Below, in pieces: positions 1 to 11,197 of a stretch of 64,000 nucleotides of DNA. A program made the position numbers and the translations under genes. Source of the DNA: Arthrobotrys musiformis (taxonomy: Eukaryota > Ascomycota > Orbiliomycetes > Orbiliales > Orbiliaceae). The notes under the pieces are model-generated. The model saw nothing but the letters and a program-made list of their open reading frames with translations, had not been told where the DNA came from and ran no database searches. The stretch lies in assembly GCA_036971715.1 (NCBI GenBank), contig JAVHJL010000010.1, positions 310,001-374,000 on the forward strand, given 5' to 3'. Position 1 is the first letter of the stretch. Every line of letters starts with the position of its first letter.

Positions 1-927
1 GAGACTCAAATCACCAAGGTTATCAGACATCCATACAATGCTATTGAAATCCAGTTCAAGAAGCCATCGATGAAATACAAGGCCGGCCAATGGCTCTTCC
101 TCAACGTTCCATCCATTTCTCGCTTCCAATGGCATCCTTTCACCATTACTTCTTGCCCATCCGATCCATATATTTCAGTTCACGTTCGTCAGGTCGGTGA
201 CTTCACTACTGACCTCGGCGAGGCCCTCGGTGCTGGCAAAAACTCCAAGGCTATGGAACTCGCCAATATGGATCCTACCGCAATGTTCGAAATCGCTCTC
301 AGAAATGGTGCTCAAATGCCAGCCCTCCGTATCGATGGACCATACGGAGCTCCAGCAGAAGACGTTTTCGAAAATGAAATTGCTGTTCTCATTGGTACTG
401 GTATCGGTGTCACTCCATGGGCCTCTATCCTTAAGAGCATTTGGCACAAGCGTCAAGGTCCAAACCCACCAACCCGTCTCCGTCGTGTTGAATTCATCTG
501 GGTCTGCAAGGAAGTTTCCTCCTTCGAGTGGTTCCACACCCTCCTTTCTTCCCTTGAACGCCAATCTCAAACACCTGGTTTCTCCGCCGATGCTGATTTC
601 TTGCGAATTCACATCTATCTCACCGCCAAACTTGACATCGACACCGCACAGAACATCGTCCTCAACTCCGTTGGCGCTGAACTTGATCCGTTGACCGAAC
701 TCCGCTCCCGAACAAATTTCGGTCGTCCGGACTTCAAGCGCCTGTTCGGTGCTATGAGAGACGGAATCCTCGACCAGAGCTATATCGGCGGTCTAGACCA
801 TAGCATCAAGACCAAGGTCGGAGTTTACTTCTGCGGTCCCAACGTAGCAGCTCGATCTGTCAAACTAGCTTGCAGATCCGTTTCTTCCGAGACCGTCCAG
901 TTCTCCTTCTGGAAAGAGCATTTCTAA
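1..927 (+). CDS. noxA: NADPH oxidase NoxA-type, C-terminal part (5' end outside window)
   Basis: This is the C-terminal 308 residues of a superoxide-producing NADPH oxidase, a membrane flavocytochrome that passes electrons from NADPH through FAD and haem to oxygen. In fungi NoxA acts in hyphal tip growth, cell fusion and fruiting-body formation. The frame is open from base 1, so the haem-binding transmembrane part lies to the left. Visible motifs are the FAD-binding HPFTITS, the nucleotide-binding GTGIGVTPW, the second NADPH-site segment VYFCGPN, and the Nox C-terminus ending FSFWKEHF. There is no intron in this part. The lack of an EF-hand cannot be judged here. Family assignment is secure; NoxA rather than NoxB rests on overall resemblance. 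Confidence 0.93.
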   Translation, partial: ETQITKVIRHPYNAIEIQFKKPSMKYKAGQWLFLNVPSISRFQWHPFTITSCPSDPYISVHVRQVGDFTTDLGEALGAGKNSKAMELANMDPTAMFEIALRNGAQMPALRIDGPYGAPAEDVFENEIAVLIGTGIGVTPWASILKSIWHKRQGPNPPTRLRRVEFIWVCKEVSSFEWFHTLLSSLERQSQTPGFSADADFLRIHIYLTAKLDIDTAQNIVLNSVGAELDPLTELRSRTNFGRPDFKRLFGAMRDGILDQSYIGGLDHSIKTKVGVYFCGPNVAARSVKLACRSVSSETVQFSFWKEHF

Positions 928-3725
928 AAAAAACTACAAAATCCTTGGGATTTACATGACGTCTTTCCTTTGATATTTGTCAAATGGTCTTTGTGTTCGT
1001 TAATTGCTATTTCACGGTCATGTCTATATCTTCGATCATATCACGGTGTTATAAGCGAAATTCTTTCGATTCTGGGCTTTGTTATTTTTTTTTGCAGCTA
1101 TATTTATTTTTTCTACCTACCATCATGGCGGATCAAAAATTTGCCAATCTCACATTTTAGTCTCCCCCCTGTTCTCCTCCTTCTTACTATACCCTTACTT
1201 TTCATTTTTCCCTTACTATATTAGAAGCGCCATGTATTTAATCATCGTTGATTGTGTGGGAGAGATATTTGCCCAGTCCTACGTCTCAGAACAGACAACA
1301 GGAAACTGGTGATAAAAATTATAAATTAAGTATATACTATTACCTCACATAAAGCACGCATCCACCGTATCAAAGAATCCTAGAAACTTGCGACATATAT
1401 ATGTTGGAACATCCCCTCCCCACCGAGTAATGTGTGTGGGGGGGAAAGAAACGAGACCCCCCGGGTTTCATCCCAGTAAGCTTCTTTCTTATCATAAGAG
1501 CTCTGTGTAACTCAGATGTGCGACCCACAACAGGCGGTTACCATGCAGCTGTCACTTCTGCCTCGTGCGGCAGCAGATGTTACATGGGAAAACGTGCGGG
1601 TTCGGACCAATAGGAAAAGTCCCTCTTTCTCTCACTGTGAAGGTTGAGAGGGTTGCACCAAACGTTCGTCCCGTATAAAGTGTCATTCTCAAATGATACC
1701 AATTTATTAGAAATCCGAAGACGGGGAATCGGTTGAGAAGGAAAGATTGCAAATATGTTATGTGCGGTGTATGTGGTTCGTTGCAGGGTGAGTGCATAGA
1801 AGTGGGGATTAAGGTTAGTTGCTTACGGCCGGATGTCAACTTTGATCGGGCTATCACACTTTAAGGAATAAAAGCGATCAAGTCGGATGAACAGGAAAGA
1901 ACTAGGAGACCAAGGGCCTGTCTATACGCGATGTTGCATCGTGAAGAAGGCCCCCTACCCTTTCGCAGAGCTAGCTAGAGTCCTTGCACTCCATACAACA
2001 CAATGTCTAGATAAAATCCAACATATCGAACTGCTAACAGTTAGGTTCACGCACTATCGCCGCATATGTACCTGTACTATCACCAACATCGAGATCCGCC
2101 TTGTGACAAAATCCAAAAGCTTCCGAGCGTCAACATTTCCAGAATAGCGCCCCCCAGTAACTCTAAATAAACGAACCCAGTACCATGGTATATAACGCCA
2201 CCAACGTCAACAACTAACAGTTATGTACTATCCGGTCCGGTCTACAGAGATTTGTCCGGCCAAGCTCTTTTGGTTAGATTCCCGTTTTATCAATATATTG
2301 CGTTGGAAGTTGGGGGGATCCGTAGGAACTATCTGTCAAAACCTATCTCGATATCTCGAGTCTAGACCCAAGTCGAATCATGCAAACCTGAATCAACGAC
2401 GTGGTCACATGGTATACTGACGTCGACACGCCAGAATATTCCAATCAGAATGGAACACGTTGACCCATCGTGCAATATATCCTAAAGTAACTAAGTACTA
2501 CCTGAGTAGTAACTTGTCTCGAAACCAGACCCTAGTGACATTTAGTTATCTATACTGTATCATATGTTTCTAGATGCATATCCGCTGAGATTAGAAGTAC
2601 GATACCCGTGTTATAATTAGTTGGGTGGTATCCACGCTCTGGTATACGAGACAACTCCCGACCAAGTACAGATACTATGATCATTATTTAACTAAATACC
2701 TAAGCTATCATAACTACTCAAGTCGACTAGTCGGCAGTGGCAAACTGTCCCAGCTAGCTCTCACCAAATGCGTACTCTTATATAAATTCAAAAAAGAAAA
2801 TAAACCACCGAACAAACTTGTCTCTTGACCTACATATGCAATGCATCTAGTGCATAGTTGTCGTGTTCGATATATATGGTAAGTCTCACCCACGATACAG
2901 TTGGCAGAGTGCGAGACGACGCCAGAGAATCATAGTTCAGTCCTATGCATGCGCTCTAACTGTTGCCGAGGGAGAAGACGCCAGATTACAAAGCCGCCAG
3001 CTGTAATTTTGATTTACGGGGCAAAATAACCACATCACTTTATGCAGGCTCGGTGCCACCGACCCTAATGGTATACTCATATGGCATATCGTGGGTGAGT
3101 CGGCAGGTCAATTGACTGCGACACGATTGATTCGAAACAACATCGCTAGTAGTCGTGCCTAGTCAGCGTAATCACATATATGCTTTAATCGAAAACTTTA
3201 CTGCAAAAGAATTCTTGAAATCGCTAGCACATGTACAGAACTCCCCATTGTTTCTATAAACTAAGCAGCTCTAACTTCTAGTGACTGGGGGAAAAGTCTA
3301 AAGCGGTGCTAGAAAGGACGTGGTGTACATTATTTCTAAGGATATCGGCTTCCAGAGTATGGGGTCGTATAATAATAGTAACAGGTTGAAAAAAAGAATA
3401 CATTTGCATTTCTTTCAACGCCCCAGAAACACCCGAGAAAAAGGATATAAGTTGCCAGTGTAAGGGTTAGGGCAGTGAATAAAGAATAAACGTCCACCAA
3501 CGCCGTGTAGTATATGAAGGGAGCACCTAGGGGAATAATGTTGCGTACAAGATTCATGTGTCGGAGACAGGGTTTAAAAGGATAATAGCTGGTAGTATTA
3601 CCGAGCTTTGCGTTTGGGGGCCGAGGAATGGCCAAAGGGGCGAACAGCGAGTGACAGCGAAAAATAGGTGAAGCAAAAAAAACGTTTATTGATCAAACCA
3701 CGAATTGCCGTTGTGCCTTAGATGT
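928..3725. other. Intergenic DNA between noxA and the uls1 3' end
   Basis: About 2.8 kb between a gene ending from the left and one ending from the right. The first ~350 bases are T-rich and probably the noxA 3' untranslated region. The remainder is AT-rich with many TA steps and only short reading frames that resemble nothing I know. A GGGTTAGGG motif lies at 3464-3472. No transposon ends or RNA gene were recognised; a decayed mobile element is possible but unproven. Confidence 0.6.
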
Positions 3726-6700
3726 TTATCGAGATCCCGTAAACAAATACATGAGATCTTTGACACCGAGCCTGTTGAGTTCTTTGATAGCTTCTTCGTC
3801 CATTGCGGCGGATATTATCTCCCTTTTCTGATCTTGAAGCTTGAGGATTCTGTCTTCAACAGTATTTTCTATAACCAAACGGTGAACAAAGACGGGGCGA
3901 GTTTGGCCGATTCGGTGGGCGCGGTCGATCGCTTGCTCTTCTACGTATGGGTTCCACCATGGGCTAGAAAGGTAGGCAAGTTAGAGCGAGTATTTACGAA
4001 AGTTGACAACCAGTTACTTACTCAATGATGATGACATGAGAGGCCACAGTAAGGTTTAGACCCGAGTTCCCTGCCTTTAGTGAAACAAGCATTACCGTGA
4101 CATCAGGGTTCTCGGTGAAATTAATAACGGCGTCGTTGCGGTCTTTTGCAGTCATGGATCCATCGTATCTCTCGAAGTCGAAGTCATCTTCTCGATCCAG
4201 TGGGATGGAAAGCAAATCGAGGAAAGAAGTGAACGAAGAGAAGATGATGGTTTTCTCCGACGGGTCGTTCCTGTGCGATTGTTAGACCGATGAGGCTACA
4301 ATTTAGATGACTTTATGAGACTTACGCGCGAATATCCTTTAGAATTTCCCTGACTTTATCGATTTTGGCACTAGAATGCCAATCCTTTGCCAGCTCACGG
4401 AAATACTTCTTCCTGGCCTTCTTGTTCCGAACCGCCAATGCTCGTTTGTCGCTCAGGTTCAATACTCGCTTTTCTTTCTTCTTCTGCTTTCCTTTTGCCT
4501 TCTTCGATATTTTGGACTTCTTTGAGATGGGTTTCTTGCCCTTTCCCTTTCCCTTCCTCTTCTTCGAGGTCTTTTTGTCTTTAGTTTCTTTACCAGCCGT
4601 TGGCTCGGCGTCTTCGTCGACGAATGGAAAACTTTTATCACTCTCCCCTTCGTCTTTTGCTTTGCTTTTTTCGAACTCTTCCCAGATATCATTGTCGTAT
4701 TCGGATTCGGGCGCCGAACTGGAAGACGTTGTGGAATTTTGGGTTGCCGTTAGGTCGTCTTCTACCTTTTCTTCCCTTTTGATGCCGTTCTGGCGAGATG
4801 GTCTAGGCTCTCGCTTGACTCTCGCTGGAGCTACTGGGCTAAAGCGTGATCTATTTTCTGTAGTTTGTTCTGAATAATCTCCGCTAGTATCTGATTCAAC
4901 TTCATCGTCGGGAACAACAAATCCTTGGAGATCTGAATCGTCATAGTCTGAATCGGTTTCCGAGTCTGTGTCTGAGTCCGAGTCCGAGTCGCTATCTGAC
5001 AAATTACCTCCGAGAACGTTGTCGAGTTGGTTTCCGATACCTTCAAGTTCCTGCAGCAGTCCGTTGTCCTCTGGTATATGGGTTTCTCTGAATATTTGCC
5101 AATCAATCAAATTCGAGGGGTTGAGAGGCCCACGACAGATTGGACAGTTCAATGGATTGCCTTCGTCACCGTTCGCCATGTTTCGATTTGTCATGTTTGT
5201 CAAGCACTCTTCGCAGAGGCAATGTCCACAGGGGGATATTAACTTCATTTTCTCGGGACTGTCAAAGCAGATTGGACAGCTAACAACCGGGTCGCGCTTT
5301 AACCTTTCTACAGTAGCGGGGTCTAGTTTCCGTATTAGTTTAATTTGCAACTCCTTCTCTTCCTCTGAGATTCCTGCGGAGAGGTCCGTGATCATCTTTG
5401 GATGACAGCACACCTGGCGAAGTCGAAGCAAGAGCAAGAGAACGTATGTGTAATTCCGGAGAACTGAGCCGTTTGCAATGTATTTATTGAACCGAAGTTG
5501 CACCTTTTGCTCGACGGCATGATAGATTTCCTGTTCGTCAGGGCTGAAGACTGGATGGATTAACTCGATATTTTTCGGGGGGAGAGTAAGCAAAGGTGCC
5601 CCATCGATCAAAGAATCCTTTTTCCGCCGTAGCATAATTGCTTTCAGAAGTGCCTGTAGCCGTTGCATGGCATCTGTCGCATAGTTTCTTCCAAGCTTAA
5701 TCTGTGATCCAAAGTCCGTGTTCCAAGATCTAAAATCCCGATACATGGCAAGATGAAGGAAGCGAACCGCGCCAAAGAGGTCATCGATGTTATTCTGCAT
5801 AGGCGTACCGCTGAGGCATAATCGATAGGTTCCTACCAGGTCCGTGCAGGCTCGGCTAGCGAGAGTCCTATGGTTTTTGACGTCTATTTTATCTTGATTA
5901 GTTTCCACATGTCCCAGGGGGTTCTAGGTTCGTACTCACGTTGACTTTCATCAAGGATAATACTATTTGCATTTGTGGGTCAGTATATGCACCAAAATAT
6001 TGGAATATCGAGTTCAAGTCCTTACCGGTACCAAGTACTTTCGTTGGACAAGAAAGGAAATTCGTCGGCCGGGAATACCACTCGCTTCTGAGCGATCCAA
6101 GCCTGTTTTTTCTTGAATTCTCCAGCAATTGTTCCGTAGGAAGTAAGGACGACTGTGTTTTTAGAAAGAAAGGAGAAAACCCTTAGTTAGCTAGTAGCCC
6201 TCATAAACTATGCATCGTGTGGCCTACCATCGAATTCCTTTAAAACGTTGAAATTTTTGAACCTTCTAGGTTGGGTGCCATGGTAGATATACGTCTTTAG
6301 AGCATGCTGAGGTTTAATTTTGTCGTGTATTTCTCGTTGCCATTGGGCCATTAGGGAAACAGGGCAGACTATCAAAGTAGTCTTGTTGTGCGGGTTACTG
6401 CTTTTTCGATGAACTATCAACGAAATCGCTTGGATCGTCTTTCCAAGGCCCATGTCGTCGGCGAGAATCCCGCCCTTATTGCCGCTTTCCTCTTGTTTGA
6501 CAAGCCATGTCAAACCGATTTTTTGGTGCTCCATGAGCTTTATCGTTAGCTCTGGAGGTGTCTGCAGGCGGTCGCTTGGCTGCCTGCTCTCGGCACTATC
6601 GGACAAGTGCTCGAGGAGCTTCCTGACATCCTCTTCCTCGTCCCTCCCCCGACTCCTGGTGTCGTTATAAACGACATCATGGTCGGCATTACGGGAGCGG

Positions 6701-8304
6701 TGGTGCCGGCGATAGTAGCCTAGGCCCGAAGCCCCGTAGTCGTCGTCGTCCTCCTCGTCGTCATAGAGGACAATGGGGTTGTCCAGCAGCCCTAACTGTG
6801 GCCCGCTGGGCATTGGGGTGGGGCCAGTTTGGACCATGAGGTCCTGGCCTCCACCCCAAAAAGCCCAACCCGCAGACCACAGAGGGCTGGGATCCCCAGC
6901 TGTGCCCCCTAAGCCCGAGAGGGGATTATCGAGCAGACCACGAGAGCTCGGGCCCGCTCTTGCGTATTGCCTGGGGGCAAATTGTTGGTAGACGTCATCA
7001 TCGCCAGTGAGGTCGATGACCTCCTGGTTTTGGAGGGCTCGTGCGAATCCCTCGTCGCTATATGATTCATATTAGTTACAGTAGCCAGATCGAAGGAGGA
7101 CTCTAATGGGTTTAAAGTAAGCGTACCTGGAAACTTGCTGTTCCTGCGGTATCGTTTGGCCGTCGAGGCCAGCAAGTTGGGTTACAGGCAAATACATGCC
7201 ATTGTTAATGGCGCCCAAGCCATTCTCGCCCATTGGGATGAATGGGACGGGTGGGATGAAAGTGGGTGGAGGAGGGGGAGGAGGGGTATCATGTGATGGC
7301 CCCGCGAGCCGCCTGAGGTCCTCGAGGCGATTGTCTTGGGGCGACTGGTCGACCTGGGAGTACGTCCTCTTCTTACTGCCCTGCTGAGGTGGAGGCATAT
7401 TGTGCTGATGTGCACCTAGTTCATTCACAACACCATCTAACCCGTTTTGGGCCTCGTCTCTCGCATTGAAGTCTTGGAGGAGTTGTGCCATTTCGATGTC
7501 ACGTTGATCCATTGTCAGTCTCTTAAACTCCTCTTGCAAACCTATGATTTGCGCGTGGAGTATATGGAAGTCGTGATGGGATGGTAGGAAATCGAGTAAT
7601 GCTCTCTTATGGCTGTATGGAGGAAGATTGTCAGTCACGGCCCAGGTGAAGACAGCTGATAGGAGAGCAAGCTTGTGATGAAGGGAGATGATGATGAGAG
7701 TAGAGAGGCTATGGGAGCAGGATGATAGCGCTGGAAGTGGGAGCTGATGAGGGTGATGAAAGTGGGAGCTGAAGGTGAGATGATGGAGATGGAGATGAGG
7801 ATGAAGATGGAGATGGAAGTGAGAAGCAGGTTCTTCCAGGCCCGCTGCAAAAGAAGAACACGAATTGATCCTCAGCCATTGTTTGAGGACGTATGACAGC
7901 TGCGTCGTGATGCCAGTCTCCGGCGCTGTCTGTACGTCCTTCACAACCACCTATCCACCGCTCACCACCCACCGCCCATAGCCCATAGCCCATAGCCTGC
8001 CTATCGAGGCTGTACGGCCGGCTACCCAGGCGAAAAGCACCCAAACTCCAGATTATTCGAGAAAGTAGGTATCAATTCCCCCCTCCCTTCGATTCCTTCC
8101 TCCAGGTCTCCTCTCTGGGTCCGGATATCCCCATAATATCACATTGTATAAAACCAGGAAGACAAGGCTGACAGTATTGCTCTCTTACCTTAGTTCCGCC
8201 CGGACCGCTTCTAACGTGCGAAAATATGGGCTGTCACTATCTCCGCTGTCGAAGGCCTCGCTGTCGCTGTTTTCCAGCAATACTCCTGGATACCGCCCCG
8301 GCAT
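3726..8304 (-). CDS. uls1: SNF2-family translocase with internal RING finger, Uls1/Ris1-like
   Basis: Predicted exons (minus strand): 8304-8189, 7612-7127, 7057-6228, 6152-6026, 5962-5940, 5883-4326, 4270-4022, 3963-3726, giving 1208 residues. Approximate residue positions: SIM-like VIDLTGDDD ~214 and IVLYDDEEDDDD ~296; Walker A DMGLGKT ~401; DE-box LDESQ ~523; SGTPMQNN ~552; C3HC4 RING ~730-777; acidic Ser/Asp and Lys-rich stretch ~810-1020; helicase C-lobe with SLKAGNSGLNL and DRAHRIGQ in the last two exons. The RING inserted between the two helicase lobes and the N-terminal SIMs match Uls1/Rrp1/Rrp2 proteins, which bind sumoylated proteins and remodel or ubiquitylate them on chromatin. Exons 2-8 are well supported. 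The first exon is inferred from a good donor and phase match across a 576-base intron; the start could instead be 8328 or 7512. Confidence 0.88.
7974..7997. repeat. 7-bp tandem repeat (GCCCATA)x3
   Basis: Three perfect GCCCATA units plus a partial one lie inside the proposed long first intron of uls1. A simple minisatellite with no coding role visible. Confidence 0.9.
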
Positions 8305-9837
8305 CTCGTATATTCGTGTTCGGTTCATGTTGCCTGGGAATGGTTCACTCCAGACCATGGGGGCGGCTGCTGCTTTTTTAATAGCCAGAAAGGTTACACC
8401 GAAAACCTGGCAAAAGGGCAATGAATACACGTCGCCTGTCGTCAGGCATAAAAATGAGTCTGGCTCTGATTCCCACAAGATAGCCTACTAATCAGACGGG
8501 AGTTATTATGCCGGATGTTGGTGGTCGGTTCGGAAGGAAGGGTATGGGAGTGGACTCGGAAGGCAAACGAAGTGAACTCGAGACGCCTTATAGCTGCAGC
8601 CGGCCGTAGATGAGGTTGGACAAGTTGGAGCCACGATTCGATTGGCTAGTTTTATGCAAATATGCGGCGAGGGCCAACGAGATCTGGATCAGCGGGCTGG
8701 CCAATTTAAAGAGCTCAAGGGCCGGAGGCATACGATGGAAGTATGTAAGTACATGTACACAGGAGGATCCAATTCGCGCTTGTAGCGCTTATCAACGCGA
8801 AGGCTCAACTTTGAGCTCTGCCGGACAAACAGCCAGCTCCTGAACATCAACTAAGGAAAGCGCAGCGCAGCGCTCGTGCGATCGTAACGAAAGGTTTTGG
8901 ATGCTGACCAGAGTTCTGGCGACGGTACGACTTCGAGTGCTACTTCGATGACGCCCTGGATCAAAAACCTTGCCTTTTACAAACATGAAACAGACGGTTG
9001 GCTGAAAAAGCGTGTTGGGGGGAAGATTACAACAGGCCGCACCCATGGCCTTTACCGTCTGCGGTAGTCCGCCAAATTAGTCACATCGACCCAAAGCAGG
9101 CATCTCGCTCCCGCGAGGAAGGTCTCGGAACTCTGAGGACCGAAGGATCATCTGTGGGACGTTGTACGCGGACCCCTGGGCGGGCTGAGATACTATGACA
9201 CTAACAAAGGCCCAACGACTAATTAAGGCCGTCCACTTGGCCTGATTCAAAAACTACCGAGGAGGAGGTATCCTGGCCTGGGTTAGGGGCGTGGAACAAT
9301 CTTTGATGGTGGGGCGGTGGACCCAAGTCACAGGACTTCGTGTTTCCAAGTACGCGGCCTGGCTCGTACAGTGTCTGGATTTATGCTAGGTTGCTCTACA
9401 TACTAGCCTCTTTGTTGGGAGTGAGTAATATCGATGCATATCAGCCCGCTCCCAAACTAGCGATAGCGGTCTTCTAAATGGGCGGCTACAACGTGAGGAT
9501 TTCTCCGCCTGCTTGGATGTCGGGGTCTCATTCGCCGCGTCCCAAGTCGGGGTCGGTCTTTACTTGACATTTAGTATACTAAATCTTGCGATCTATCCTG
9601 GTCTCGTAGTCTGGGGGCTACTCCTGAACTTTCATCCGAAGTCAGGTTCACAGTATTTAAAGCGAGTCTTCCAAGCATCTTGGAACTCTTCTGTGCTCTG
9701 GTTCATATACAACGCACATTTACCAAATATCCAACGTTTATCGTCAACTTCATCGTTTTAATCACCGTATATATATATTCCTGTTTGACCACATTCTACT
9801 TGAAATCTCGGCTTCTCAACCTTTGCCAATTGCAAAA
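8305..9837. other. Divergent intergenic region, uls1 / GFA-protein promoters
   Basis: 1.5 kb between two diverging genes, so it should hold both promoters. A GGGTTAGGG motif is at 9280-9288. A TATA-like element, TATTTAAA, is at 9654-9661, about 180 bases before the right-hand start codon. Small frames here show no family resemblance. Confidence 0.6.
9654..9661 (+). promoter_or_regulatory. TATA-like element upstream of GFA-family gene
   Basis: TATTTAAA about 177 bases upstream of the ATG at 9838. The distance allows an ordinary leader. Matched by eye only. Confidence 0.35.
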
Positions 9838-10514
9838 ATGTCCTCTGCTCCTGAAACGCCAGCCGAAAAGTACGACCTCGAAGGCTCCTGCCACTGCGGC
9901 GCCATCAAATTCAAAGCCAACAATGTCGACCTCGCAAACGTCGGAAGGTGCAATTGTATGTATTTCCTGTCCTCTCAACATTCGAGTTTTCCAGCTAATT
10001 TTGTTGAGCACAGGCACAATCTGTACCGCTACCGGGAAGTACGCAAACTCGCCATTCTCCCTCATAAACCCTCCATTGCGCTCTCCCATAGCTAACGTTA
10101 TAACCCTCGCTTAGGCTCAGCACAATGCTCAAGCCCGGCGACATCTCGGTCACCAACACCCCTTCCGGTGAACCAGTCGTCGCCAGATATGCGAATACCA
10201 CCGATACCTCCCTCTTCCCCCCGGAACTAACTTACTACTCCCCTGCTTACCACCGCGGACAATGTAAGAAGGGCGAAGAGTGGGGCCGTCACTTCTTCTG
10301 CAAAACATGCAGTACCAACCTCTTCATCGTTGGAAACCTCCCATTCAACAATATCGGTGAGATATTGGGCGTGAATATTCTAGCGTTAGATTTGAAGAGC
10401 ATAGGGAAGGATCTGAAAGAGGTGGTCAGGCCGGAGAAAATGAAGTATGTCAATGGACTCGAGAATACTTTTACGGCCAGCTACGGCGAACCTCATCCCC
10501 ATGGGCTTTGGTGA
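9838..10514 (+). CDS. GFA / CENP-V domain zinc-binding protein
   Basis: Exons 9838-9955, 10014-10038 and 10115-10514 encode 180 residues. The cysteine pattern is that of the Mss4-like fold of the GFA (glutathione-dependent formaldehyde-activating) and CENP-V family: GSCHCG near residue 20, CNCTIC spanning the first intron, and FFCKTC near residue 110, the expected two zinc sites. The start is the first ATG after a TATA-like element, and the middle exon is only 25 bases. Intron 1 uses GTATGT and CACAG; intron 2 uses GTACGC and TTAG. Fungal members are numerous and mostly uncharacterised, so glutathione/formaldehyde activity should not be assumed. It is transcribed away from uls1 and converges on the Boi-type gene. 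Confidence 0.88.
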
Positions 10515-11197
10515 AACTACGACGTTGATTTGGAATCCTGAAGTCAGACTGTCGTGTACCTGTGGCGTCTAAAGCATGTTGTCGCCCTCTATTAGGTGTT
10601 TAGTGAAATCAAACGAAAAGCTGTGGGATCCTCATTTTCATGAATTGAATGTGTTTGAATGAACATCATTCCCTCCTCGTATCAAGCTATCGTACATCTT
10701 CCGTAATTTATATTGGTAGTAAGAAGGCTTAAGGCCAAAGCTTTAAGATGCTTCTGTGGAAAGAAAGAAATAAAGGCCAATATATTCTTTCGACGACTTC
10801 GGGATGTCGTGGAAAGGAGGCCGAAAAAGTGAAAGTTAAAAAAAATGAGGGAAACAAGCGGTGGTGTTGGTGATGATGGTGAAAAATAAGAATAAGAGAA
10901 ACAATGTGCAAAATGAATTGCGACAATGGCGTTCATGCAAACAGTTGAAGTGCAGTGTAGTTTAAGGGGATAGGACAATTACTACACGGGAAATGCACAT
11001 GGTTAAGCGTTAAAAGACGATAAAACAGGGTGGTCAAGGAGAGAAAACAGGGCTTAAAAGGCAGAGGGAAGTAAAAGCATTAAAGGTCATAGTAGAGACT
11101 GAAGTATGGACCATGAATCGAAAAATGAAAGGAATAAAGACAACATGTAACAAGAAAAGAAAACGGCATTTCAAAAAGTCTCAAGTTAGAGGGGCGA
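10515..11197. other. Convergent 3' region between GFA-protein and Boi-type genes
   Basis: 0.68 kb holding two 3' untranslated regions. It contains A/T-rich stretches suited to polyadenylation but no recognisable gene. Confidence 0.6.

Noticed and set aside
7709..8044. Frame beginning MAEDQF upstream of uls1 exon 2 as an alternative N-terminus
   Set aside because: It consists mostly of Ser/Ile-rich translated CT-repeats and does not connect in frame to the coding exon; the region is better read as intron.
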